Shown here piece by piece: positions 16,734 through 24,488 of a stretch of 64,000 nt of DNA. This DNA comes from Bradyrhizobium sp. C9 (GTDB lineage Bacteria > Pseudomonadota > Alphaproteobacteria > Rhizobiales > Xanthobacteraceae). The notes under the pieces were generated by a model. The model searched no databases, had not been told where the DNA came from, and saw nothing but the letters and a program-made list of their open reading frames with translations. Position numbers and translations under genes: made by a program. Every line of letters begins with the position of its first letter. Position 1 is the first letter of the stretch. The DNA lies in contig NZ_NWTG01000026.1 of NCBI RefSeq assembly GCF_002532045.1, positions 1 through 64,000 of the forward strand. The letters run 5' to 3'.

Positions 16734-17881
16734 CCGCGCAGCGCTTTCGTCAGGATGGCGACGAGGCGATCCACGTCGGCCTCGTCGTTGAAGACGTGCG
16801 GCGAAATCCGCATCCGGCCGAGCCGCAGCGCGACGTGGATGTTCTCGGCGGCAAGCCGCGCGATCAGTTCCTTCGGAATGCCGCCGGCGATGCCGAGGCT
16901 CAGGATGTGCGGCGCACGCAGGCTGCGCGCCAGCAGATTGAGCCCGAGATCGCGCACCCCGTCGGTGATTCGCTCATTGAGCATCGCGAGCCGCGCGCTG
17001 ACGGCGGCAGCGCCCCATTCCGCCATCATCTCCATGCCGATCGAGGCCATTTCGAGGGTGATGAAATGATCGCGCTCGCCCATGTCGTAGCGGCGGGCAT
17101 TGTCGACATAGCCGAGGTCGCCGAAATAGACCGGGTTCTCGGAATTGACATCGCGGCGGCCGGCGGAGGTCTGCTCCAACGGCACGCCGTTCTGGTGACG
17201 TTTTGCAACGTAGAGGAAGGCGCGGCCGTAGGGACCGATCAGCCATTTGTAGGTCGGGAAGATCACGGCGTCGGGGTCGAGCTTTGTCACGTCCATCGAC
17301 ACGACGCCCGCGCTCTGCGTCGCGTCGATCACGAACATCGCGCCATGCCGCCGCAGTGCGGCTTGCACCTTGTCGACGTCAATGATGCCGCCGTCTGACC
17401 AGTGCACCGACGAGATCGAGGCGAGGCCGACCGGCGGCGCGCCCGCGCGGTCGATCGTTGCAAGCACCGCCGACGTCCAGTCGCCGTCGGCGGGTTGGCG
17501 CACGGTGTCGACGACGAAACCCTGCGCCTTGGCACGGGCAAGCCATTCCAGCACCGGTGAGGAGTGATCGTTCTCCAGTACGATGACGCGGGTGCCGCGC
17601 GGAATGCTCAGCGCCTTCGCCACCGTCGCGATGCCGTAGCTGATCGCCGGGATCAGCGCGACGTCATCAGGATCGGCATTGATCAGGCGTGCGGCCGCGG
17701 TGCGGGCCCGTTCATGCTGGCGGCCGGCGAAACCGGCATCGATCGTCCAGGGCTGGCCCTTGCGTCCGACTGCGGCGCGGCCGGCGTCGAGCGTCTTCAA
17801 GGGTAGCGGGCTGTAGGACGCGGAGTTCAGGTAGCAGACCTCGCGTGGGATCTGGAACAGATGGCGCTGGGAGGGAAGCAT
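16730..17881 (-). CDS. class V aminotransferase-fold PLP enzyme
   Basis: 383 residues, a normal length for fold type I PLP enzymes of the class V/cysteine desulfurase branch. Lys212 in TYKWLIGPYGR is the Schiff-base lysine; Asp187 in VIDATQSAGV would contact the pyridine nitrogen and His160 in SSVHWSDGG would stack on the ring. The C-terminal domain includes LRLGRMRISPHVFNDEADVD, which fits isopenicillin N epimerase-like or kynureninase-like members. Substrate is unknown. It lies 55 bases after the VOC gene on the same strand, so the two may be cotranscribed. Confidence 0.88.
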   Translation of the reverse strand: MLPSQRHLFQIPREVCYLNSASYSPLPLKTLDAGRAAVGRKGQPWTIDAGFAGRQHERARTAAARLINADPDDVALIPAISYGIATVAKALSIPRGTRVIVLENDHSSPVLEWLARAKAQGFVVDTVRQPADGDWTSAVLATIDRAGAPPVGLASISSVHWSDGGIIDVDKVQAALRRHGAMFVIDATQSAGVVSMDVTKLDPDAVIFPTYKWLIGPYGRAFLYVAKRHQNGVPLEQTSAGRRDVNSENPVYFGDLGYVDNARRYDMGERDHFITLEMASIGMEMMAEWGAAAVSARLAMLNERITDGVRDLGLNLLARSLRAPHILSLGIAGGIPKELIARLAAENIHVALRLGRMRISPHVFNDEADVDRLVAILTKALRG

Positions 17882-17936
17882 GTCGTCTCGTGGCTGGGGT
17901 TGCTGATGATGTCGCGACGCGCAGACGTGCGCGCGC

Positions 17937-18824
17937 TCATCCGTCGTACTGGTCCGGCCCCATCGCCCACGGCGCCTGGTCGTAGCCGTTGGCGAAGGTG
18001 CGATTGGTCTGTGCGGGATTTCGGTTGATCAGCGGCCGCAGATACATCGGATGGGTGGCGCTGCGCACCTCATGCTCGACGGTGAACAGGTGCCGGCCAT
18101 TGGCGGGATCGACGATGTCGCAGAAGCGGTACTGGTATTGATTGTCCTCGCGGGACACGAGGTTGCGCTCGCGCAGCCGCTTGTAGGGGCCGGAGAAGTC
18201 CGTGATGTAGATCTGGACGTGATGGCCGTCGAACTCGCCCTGCGCCTGGTCGGTCTCGCGGAACTGCAGATACTGGTCCTTGCCGACTTTTGCGCGCGCG
18301 ACGACACCGTCGCCGCTCATGACGCTGGCGGGGATGCCCATGATCTCGGGATAGAACCGGCTGATCGCCTCGGCGGTGCCGCGCGGCACGTCGAACTCGA
18401 CATAGGGCATGCCGAGCGCGATGCGCCCGAACCGCCCGGCGTCCGGCTCAAAGCAGCGCAGCCGGTTGCCCCATGGGCAAATGGCCTCGACGTGATCGTT
18501 GTGCTCGCGATAGCCGAACGCGGTGCCTTCGAGCTTGGGCGCGACTGTAGCGAGCCGCTGCAGCAGGGCCTGCCGTCCGGCGATCACGATTGCCGTGTGG
18601 CCGCGCAGTACCTGCGGCCGGCCGCTCGGCAAATGAAACTGGCTGCGGCCGGCATTCACCCACATGTTGCTGTCGGAGACCATCAGATAGGGATCGCGGG
18701 TCAGCCCGATGCCGGCGACATAGAACAGCGTGGCGAGGCGCTGGTCCGGCACCTGCACGTTGACGTGTTCGAGATGGATGGCGTTGCCGAGGTCTTCTGC
18801 GGCGCGGTCGAATGGCTGCTGCAC
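17937..18824 (-). CDS. VOC (glyoxalase/dioxygenase) superfamily protein
   Basis: 295 residues. The N-terminal segment AIHLEHVNVQVPDQRLATLFY has the typical VOC strand-helix start with a metal-ligand-like histidine, and a second module starts near EFDGHHVQIYITDFSGPYKRL. The overall two-module layout suits an extradiol dioxygenase-like or glyoxalase-like fold, although the family's metal triad cannot be assigned with certainty. It lies between fliP and the aminotransferase on the same strand; 86 bases separate it from fliP, so it need not be a flagellar gene. Confidence 0.75.
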   Translation of the reverse strand: MQQPFDRAAEDLGNAIHLEHVNVQVPDQRLATLFYVAGIGLTRDPYLMVSDSNMWVNAGRSQFHLPSGRPQVLRGHTAIVIAGRQALLQRLATVAPKLEGTAFGYREHNDHVEAICPWGNRLRCFEPDAGRFGRIALGMPYVEFDVPRGTAEAISRFYPEIMGIPASVMSGDGVVARAKVGKDQYLQFRETDQAQGEFDGHHVQIYITDFSGPYKRLRERNLVSREDNQYQYRFCDIVDPANGRHLFTVEHEVRSATHPMYLRPLINRNPAQTNRTFANGYDQAPWAMGPDQYDG

Positions 18825-18909
18825 GGCGCGGCTCCCTGGATGCGGTGCGGCGCATGATAATGCAACGGCACGGCCGATCCAGCGATGAGGCCATGAATGT
18901 TTCGCGGGG

Positions 18910-19662
18910 CTACCCCCCGTAACTCTGCACCAGGCTGCCGGCGACCAGCGCCCAGCCGTCGACCAGCACGAAGAAGATCAGCTTGAACGGCAGCGAGACG
19001 ACCACCGGCGGCAGCATCATCATGCCCATCGACATCAAGACCGAGGCGACCACGAGGTCGATGATCAGGAACGGCAGGAATAGGAGGAATCCGATCTCGA
19101 AGGCGCGCTTCAGCTCGGAGATCATGAAGGCCGGCACCAGGATGCGCAGCGACATCTCCTCGGGCGTCGCCGGCGGCGGCTCGCCGGAGAGGTCCATGAA
19201 CAGCTTCAGATCCTTCTCGCGGACGTTCTTCTGCATGAAGCCGCGCAGCGGGACCGAGGCGCGCTGCAGCGCTTCCTCGACACCGATCTGGTTGGCGACC
19301 AGCGGCTTGATGCCGTCGTCATAGGATTTCTGCAGTACCGGGCCCATCACGAAGGCGGTGAGGAACATCGCAAGCGCGATCATCACCGAGTTCGGCGGCG
19401 CGGTCGCGGTGCCGAGCGCGGTGCGCAGCAGCGAGAGCACGACCACGATGCGCGTGAACGACGTCATCATGACCAGGATCGACGGCGCGATCGACAGCAC
19501 CGTGAGCAGCGCGATCAGCTGGATCGCGCGCTCGGTCACGCCGCCATTGCCGCCGCCGAGATTGATGCTGATATCCTGCGCCATCGCCGGATCGGCGAAG
19601 GATCCGGCGGCGATCAGGACAGCGATGAAAAAAACTCTACGCGGGACTGCCCCGAACCTCAC
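18910..19662 (-). CDS. fliP: flagellar type III export gate protein FliP
   Basis: 250 residues. FliP is a core subunit of the export gate (FliP5-FliQ4-FliR1). It has a cleavable signal peptide (VFFIAVLIAAGSFADPAMAQ), then hydrophobic helices with the family motifs TVLSIAPSILVMMTSFTRIVVV, LALTAFVMGPV-like ALAMFLTAFVMGPVLQ and LLFLPFLIIDLVVASVLMSMGM. It starts with GTG overlapping the fliO stop (GTGA), so translation is coupled to fliO. Its orientation is opposite to fliQ and fliR. Confidence 0.97.
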   Translation of the reverse strand: MRFGAVPRRVFFIAVLIAAGSFADPAMAQDISINLGGGNGGVTERAIQLIALLTVLSIAPSILVMMTSFTRIVVVLSLLRTALGTATAPPNSVMIALAMFLTAFVMGPVLQKSYDDGIKPLVANQIGVEEALQRASVPLRGFMQKNVREKDLKLFMDLSGEPPPATPEEMSLRILVPAFMISELKRAFEIGFLLFLPFLIIDLVVASVLMSMGMMMLPPVVVSLPFKLIFFVLVDGWALVAGSLVQSYGG

Positions 19663-20606
19663 GAAGGATTCTTCGGTCGGCCGAGCAGCGATGCCATCTC
19701 GTCCTCGAGATTCTCAAAGCCGCTCTTCTGTCCGCCGGCGGGCGGGGCAGGCGGCTCGCTACGCGGCGCGCGGACCGGCGGCGCCTCGGGCGCAACCGGC
19801 GGTGCGACTGTCTCGCCTGCGCCGGTCGGGCGGCGCAGTGCCGCCTCGAGCCGCTGCGCCATCTCGGCCAGATTAGCATCGGCGTTCGATGCCGGCGGCA
19901 CCGGCGGAGGCGCCTGGGTTGCGATCGGCGGCGGACCAGGGGGAGGCGGCGGCGCGACGGCGCGCTCGGGCGCGCGCGGCGGCGCCTTCGGCGGCTCGGC
20001 AGCGCGCGGCGGCCGCGGAATGACGGGTTCGGAGCGCGACGGCAGGCGCGGCGGCATCGGATCGGGCCGAGGTTCGCTGCGCTCGGCCGTGAAGCTCGTC
20101 AGCGGATCGTTGCGACGCTCGGCGATTGGCGGCGGAGGCCGGCGCAGCTCGTCGGCAAACGAGGGCCGTGCCTGACGCGGCGGCAGCTCCGGCTCGGGAA
20201 GGTCGAAATTGTCGGAACGGGCGGCTTCGCTCTCGTTCCAGGCGGCATCCGGAAGCGGCGCCACGCGCGGCGGCGCGGCATCGGCCGCGACGGCAGGACG
20301 AGTCGACGCCTGATCGCGCCCCGGCATTGCGCGGACGATATTCGGCTCGACGACGATGTCGGTCGGGCCACCGATCATCAGGAGATGCTCGATGTTGTCG
20401 CGGCGTACCAGCACCAGCCGGCGGCGGCCATCGACGGCAGCCGCGTCGATCACGGCCAGTCGCGGCATGCGTCCGCGGTTGGCGTTGGCCCCGAGGCGGT
20501 TTCCGGCGAAGCGGCGGACGAGCCATGCGGTGACGCCGATCAGCGCCAGCACGACAACGAATGCCAAGACGAATGTAATGACCTGCATATTGGAGTCCCC
20601 GGCCAT
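19659..20606 (-). CDS. fliO: flagellar biosynthetic protein FliO
   Basis: 315 residues. FliO assists FliP assembly in the inner membrane. A membrane helix at about 9-30 (ITFVLAFVVVLALIGVTAWLV) is followed by the short FliO domain (RMPRLAVIDAAAVDGRRRLVLVRRDNIEHLLMIGGPTDIVVE) and then a long proline/arginine-rich region to the end, which probably stays in the cytoplasm and is disordered. The tail makes it far longer than enteric FliO (about 120 residues). GAGGAAGG five bases before the ATG supports this start. Confidence 0.88.
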   Translation of the reverse strand: MAGDSNMQVITFVLAFVVVLALIGVTAWLVRRFAGNRLGANANRGRMPRLAVIDAAAVDGRRRLVLVRRDNIEHLLMIGGPTDIVVEPNIVRAMPGRDQASTRPAVAADAAPPRVAPLPDAAWNESEAARSDNFDLPEPELPPRQARPSFADELRRPPPPIAERRNDPLTSFTAERSEPRPDPMPPRLPSRSEPVIPRPPRAAEPPKAPPRAPERAVAPPPPPGPPPIATQAPPPVPPASNADANLAEMAQRLEAALRRPTGAGETVAPPVAPEAPPVRAPRSEPPAPPAGGQKSGFENLEDEMASLLGRPKNPS

Positions 20607-20871
20607 CGTGGCCTTCCTCAGCTTCCGCCATCAACGAGCGCGGATTGATAGGTGCGGTTTGCGCAGCGAATCGCGCCCGAGATTCGCCTTATTTCTTAAT
20701 TCCCAGCGGCTTGCAGCCGACTGTTCTATTAATAAACCAAGAATCGCTTGTCCCAAAACGACTTCTCAGCGCCCCATGCTGTCTTGGTTTGTGCTGGTTA
20801 ACGCAGCATTCGTGGCGAAAATGCGCTCGCCGGCCGCAGTTGCGGCGTTCTCCACGGCTCCATCCGATATT

Positions 20872-20888
20872 TTAACCACCCGTTAACC
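20872..20888 (+). promoter_or_regulatory. CtrA box upstream of flgB
   Basis: TTAACC at 20872-20877 and TTAACC at 20883-20888 give TTAA-N7-TTAA with both half-sites carrying the extended CC, the best CtrA match in the window. It is 70 bases before flgB in the 351-base gap between divergent fliO and flgB. Extra TTAAC half-sites occur at about 20798 and 20941. The gap holds no gene. Confidence 0.7.
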
Positions 20889-20957
20889 ATACACCGGGCA
20901 AATTCTGCCTACCTCGGAAGGCCCAAAGGCCACCCAAAGGTTAACGGAGCCGCGACG

Positions 20958-21368
20958 ATGGCCATGAACGATCTTCCGATCCTGTCGGCGTTGCGCAGCA
21001 AGATGCAGTGGCACCAGGAGCGCCAGCGGGTGCTCGCCGAGAACATCTCCAATTCCGACACGCCGAACTTCCGGCCGCGCGACCTGGTCGAGCCGAAGTT
21101 CGACCGGGCCGGCGCCACGGTCGGCGGCGGCATGGGGACGCTGCCGATGATGCAGACCAGCGCCACCCACATGGCGGCGTCAGGTGCGCCGGACACATTC
21201 GACAATGATCGCGGCAAGAGCGGGTTCCAGACCCGCCCGGCCGGCAACGCGGTCAATCTCGAGGACCAGATGCTGAAAGTGTCGGCCAACCAGATGGACT
21301 ACGCGGCCGTCACCTCGCTCTACAGCAAGAGCCTGCATCTGCTGAAGACCGCGATCGGCAAGGGTTAG
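20958..21368 (+). CDS. flgB: flagellar proximal rod protein FlgB
   Basis: 136 residues. FlgB is a proximal rod subunit. The rod motif is present as RQRVLAENISNSDTPNFRPRDL at the N-terminus, and the C-terminal helix NQMDYAAVTSLYSKSLHLLK is typical. GGAG lies about 9 bases before the ATG. It is first in the operon flgB-flgC-fliE-fliQ-fliR-flhB and stands directly behind the strongest CtrA box. Confidence 0.96.
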   Translation: MAMNDLPILSALRSKMQWHQERQRVLAENISNSDTPNFRPRDLVEPKFDRAGATVGGGMGTLPMMQTSATHMAASGAPDTFDNDRGKSGFQTRPAGNAVNLEDQMLKVSANQMDYAAVTSLYSKSLHLLKTAIGKG

Positions 21369-21395
21369 GCCGCGTAACGGCGGCGGGAGGATCCC

Positions 21396-21821
21396 ATGGC
21401 AGACGGAACAAGCGATTTCACCCGCTCGATGAGCATCGCGACCTCGGGCCTGCGCGCGCAGGCGGGGCGGATGCGGGTGATCTCGGAAAATATCGCCAAT
21501 GCCGATTCGACGGCGCAGACCGCGGGCGGCGACCCCTACCGCCGCAAGGTGCCGACCTTCTCCTCGGCGCTCGATCGTTCGCTCGACGCCCAGGTCGTGA
21601 CGCTCGGCCGCATCCGCCCCGACCAGTCGTCGTTCCGCATCAAGCACGAGCCGGGCAATCCGGCGGCGGACGCCTCTGGCAACGTCAAATATCCGAACGT
21701 CAATTCGATGGTCGAAATGACCGACATGCGCGACGCCCAGCGCTCCTACGAGGCGAACCTCAACATCATCAGCGCGACGCGGCGGATGATCCAGCGCACG
21801 CTCGACATCCTCAAGTCCTGA
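21396..21821 (+). CDS. flgC: flagellar proximal rod protein FlgC
   Basis: 141 residues. The N-terminus carries MSIATSGLRAQAGRMRVISENIANADST and the C-terminus has NSMVEMTDMRDAQRSYEANL, both hallmarks of FlgC. A GGGAGG ribosome site precedes the ATG. FlgC packs on FlgB in the proximal rod. The gene begins 27 bases after flgB. Confidence 0.97.
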   Translation: MADGTSDFTRSMSIATSGLRAQAGRMRVISENIANADSTAQTAGGDPYRRKVPTFSSALDRSLDAQVVTLGRIRPDQSSFRIKHEPGNPAADASGNVKYPNVNSMVEMTDMRDAQRSYEANLNIISATRRMIQRTLDILKS

Positions 21822-21847
21822 CGCAACAAGAACAGGGAACGTAAATC

Positions 21848-22159
21848 ATGGCTACACCGACCGTCGCCGCCAACGCCTACGCCAACCTCGCGAAACTGAT
21901 GGAGCGCGGCGGTGTCGAGAAGGCCGGGCAGGCCGTCGCCGGCCCGTCCTTCAGCGCGCTGCTGAAAGACTCCGTCGGCAGCGTGCTGGAAGCGGGCAAG
22001 AAGTCCGACGCGCAGACCATGGCGATGGCCTCCGGCAAGGCGAATGTGATGGATGTAGTGACCGCGGTCGCCGACACCGACGTCGCGGTGTCGACGCTGG
22101 TCTCGGTGCGCGACCGCGTGATCCAGGCCTATGAAGACATCATGAAGATGCCGATCTGA
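21848..22159 (+). CDS. fliE: flagellar hook-basal body complex protein FliE
   Basis: 103 residues. FliE connects the MS ring or export gate to the rod. Features are an N-terminal alanine-rich part, the central SFSALLKDSVGSVLEAGKKS and the C-terminal MDVVTAVADTDVAVSTLVSVRDRVIQAYEDIMKMPI helix that is diagnostic for the family. It lies 26 bases after flgC in the same operon. Confidence 0.95.
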   Translation: MATPTVAANAYANLAKLMERGGVEKAGQAVAGPSFSALLKDSVGSVLEAGKKSDAQTMAMASGKANVMDVVTAVADTDVAVSTLVSVRDRVIQAYEDIMKMPI

Positions 22160-22220
22160 CGTCCGTCAGGACGTCATCCCGGGGCGATGCGCAGTAAGAT
22201 TGCAAGAAGCGAGAACAACA

Positions 22221-22484
22221 ATGACCGGCCCTGAAACTCTCGACGTGGCGCGCGATGCGATCTGGACCATCGTGCTGGTGTCGTCGCCCTTGATGGTGGT
22301 CGGCCTCGTGGTCGGCGTCGTGGTGTCGCTGTTCCAGGCGCTGACCCAGATCCAGGAACAGACGCTGGTCTTCGTGCCGAAGATTCTCGCGATCTTCGTC
22401 ACATTGCTGCTGGCGCTGCCGTTCATGGCGGACGCGCTCAGTAGCCACATGATGCGGATTTCGTCGCGAATCATCGGCGGTTGA
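22221..22484 (+). CDS. fliQ: flagellar type III export protein FliQ
   Basis: 87 residues, the usual FliQ length, starting at the ATG at 22221; a TTG 21 bases earlier would make it too long. Two membrane hairpin helices carry the family pattern (LVSSPLMVVGLVVGVVVSLF, QALTQIQEQTLVFVPKI, LPFMADALS). It is part of the export gate with FliP and FliR, and lies 62 bases after fliE. Confidence 0.95.
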   Translation: MTGPETLDVARDAIWTIVLVSSPLMVVGLVVGVVVSLFQALTQIQEQTLVFVPKILAIFVTLLLALPFMADALSSHMMRISSRIIGG

Positions 22485-22502
22485 TGCACTAATGCCGCGG
22501 TC

Positions 22503-23273
22503 ATGCGCATCGATGTCTCCCTGCTTCCGGCGCTGGCCGCAATCTTCGTGCTGGTGTTCGCGCGCGTGGGCGCGATGGTGATGCTGCTGCCCGGTTTCGG
22601 CGAGAGCAACATCCCGGCACGGGTCAAGCTGTCGATCGCGCTGCTGCTGACGCTGATCATCCTTCCGCTGCATCGCAACGCCTATCACGTCGACCTGACG
22701 TCGATCTCCGCGCTCGGCGTCCTGATGGTGCATGAGCTGATCATCGGCATCGTGCTCGGCGCCACCGCGCGGGTGACGCTGTCGGCGCTCAACGTCGCGG
22801 GCTCCGTGATCGCCCAGCAGCTCGGGCTCGGCTTCGTCACCGCCGTCGACCCGACCCAGGGGCAGCAGGGCCAGATCATCGGCAACTTCCTCACCATCCT
22901 CGGCCTGACGCTGCTGTTCGCCACCGACAGCCACTATCTCGTCATCGCGGCGCTGAGCGAGAGCTACCGCATCTTCTCGCCCGGCGAGATCATGCCGACC
23001 GGCGACGTCGCCGCGCTCGCGACCTCTGCGTTCTCCGCGGCCTTCAAGATCGGCCTGCAGCTGTCGGCGCCGTTCCTGGTGTTCGGCCTCGTCTTCAACA
23101 TCGGGCTCGGCGTGCTGGCGCGGCTGATGCCGCAGATGCAGGTCTACTTCGTCGGCGTGCCGCTCTCGATCGTGGTCGGCTTCCTGATCTTCGGCGTCGT
23201 GCTCGCGGCGATGATGAACACCTATTTCGACTACTTCAACGGCGTCATGCGCCAACTCGCTCCAATGAATTGA
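22503..23273 (+). CDS. fliR: flagellar type III export protein FliR
   Basis: 256 residues with about six hydrophobic segments. Family features include ARVGAMVMLLPGFGESNIPARVKL, the GLGFVTAVDPTQGQQG loop and the NIGLGVLARLMPQMQVYFVGVP segment. FliR completes the FliPQR gate. Start at ATG 22503 is 18 bases after fliQ; flhB begins 12 bases after its stop. Confidence 0.96.
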   Translation: MRIDVSLLPALAAIFVLVFARVGAMVMLLPGFGESNIPARVKLSIALLLTLIILPLHRNAYHVDLTSISALGVLMVHELIIGIVLGATARVTLSALNVAGSVIAQQLGLGFVTAVDPTQGQQGQIIGNFLTILGLTLLFATDSHYLVIAALSESYRIFSPGEIMPTGDVAALATSAFSAAFKIGLQLSAPFLVFGLVFNIGLGVLARLMPQMQVYFVGVPLSIVVGFLIFGVVLAAMMNTYFDYFNGVMRQLAPMN

Positions 23274-23285
23274 TCAGGAGACGAG

Positions 23286-24359
23286 ATGGCCGACGATACC
23301 GAAGACAAAACAGAAGACCCCACGCAAAAACGTCTCGATGACGCCCTTGAGAAAGGCGACGTCGTCAAGAGCCAGGAGGTCAATACCTGGTTCGTCATCG
23401 CCGGCGCCACGCTGGTGCTGTCGACCTTCTCGGGCTCGATTGGTGGCGGCATCTTGATGCCGCTGCGCAATCTGATCGCCAATTCATGGATGATCCGCAC
23501 CGACGGTGCCGGCCTGCTGCAACTGACCCAGACGCTGGGCTACGCGGTGGTTGCCGCGATCGGCGTGCCGTTCCTGATGCTGGCGCTGGCTGCGATCGCG
23601 GGCAACATGATCCAGCATCAGCTGGTCTGGTCGGGCGAGCAGCTGAAGCCGAAATTCTCCAAGATCTCGCCGGCGGCCGGCTTCAAACGGCTGTTCGGCA
23701 AGCAGGCGGTGGCGAACTTCCTGAAAGGCCTGTTCAAGCTGATCGCGCTCGGCGTCGTGATGGTCATGGTGCTGTGGCCCGATCGGATGCGGATGGAATC
23801 GTTCCTGCGGGTCGATCCGGCCGAGCTGCTGCCCGCCATCACCGGCATGACGGTGCATCTGCTGGCGGCGGTGGTCGCCATCCTGGCTGCGGTCGCGATC
23901 GCCGATTACTTCTTCCAGTACCGGACCTGGTACGAGCGTCACAAGATGTCGCTGCAGGAGATGAAGGAGGAATTCAAGCAGTCGGAAGGCGACCCGCACG
24001 TCAAGGGCAGGATCAAGCAGTTGCGCGTCCAGCGCGCCAAGAAGCGCATGATGGCCCAGGTTCCGAAGGCCTCGGTGATCATCACCAACCCGACCCACTA
24101 TTCGGTGGCGCTGGCCTACGACCGCAGCATGTCGGCGCCGATCTGCGTCGCCAAGGGCGTCGACAACCTCGCCTTCAAGATCAGGGAGATCGCCAAGGAG
24201 CACGACATTCCGATCGTGGAGAACGTGCCGCTGGCCCGGGCGCTCTATGCGACCGTCGAAATCGACAAGGAAATCCCGGTCGAGCACTACCACGCGGTTG
24301 CCGAAATCATCGGCTACGTGATGCGGCTGAGGCGCGGCCTGTCCGGCCTGCGCCAGTAA
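23286..24359 (+). CDS. flhB: flagellar export switch protein FlhB
   Basis: 357 residues. FlhB controls substrate switching from rod/hook to filament. The N-terminus is charged (DDTEDKTEDPTQKRLDDALE), four membrane helices span about 30-215, and the cytoplasmic domain contains the self-cleavage motif NPTH, with Asn268 and Pro269 at the cleavage site (ITNPTHYSVALAYD). SQEVNTWFVIAG and MSLQEMKEEFKQSEGDPHVK are also conserved. It ends the flgB operon, and cckA follows after a 129-base gap. Confidence 0.98.
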   Translation: MADDTEDKTEDPTQKRLDDALEKGDVVKSQEVNTWFVIAGATLVLSTFSGSIGGGILMPLRNLIANSWMIRTDGAGLLQLTQTLGYAVVAAIGVPFLMLALAAIAGNMIQHQLVWSGEQLKPKFSKISPAAGFKRLFGKQAVANFLKGLFKLIALGVVMVMVLWPDRMRMESFLRVDPAELLPAITGMTVHLLAAVVAILAAVAIADYFFQYRTWYERHKMSLQEMKEEFKQSEGDPHVKGRIKQLRVQRAKKRMMAQVPKASVIITNPTHYSVALAYDRSMSAPICVAKGVDNLAFKIREIAKEHDIPIVENVPLARALYATVEIDKEIPVEHYHAVAEIIGYVMRLRRGLSGLRQ

Positions 24360-24488
24360 GGGGCGGAAAACCGCTTGAAAAGCGCGTAACTTGCGAATTA
24401 GCCGCCTGATGGACTTGCGTTTTCGGGTCCGATTCAGGCACTCAGGGGCGAGGTGGCCGGCCGGTCGCCTCCGTGATGCAGACGAGCC

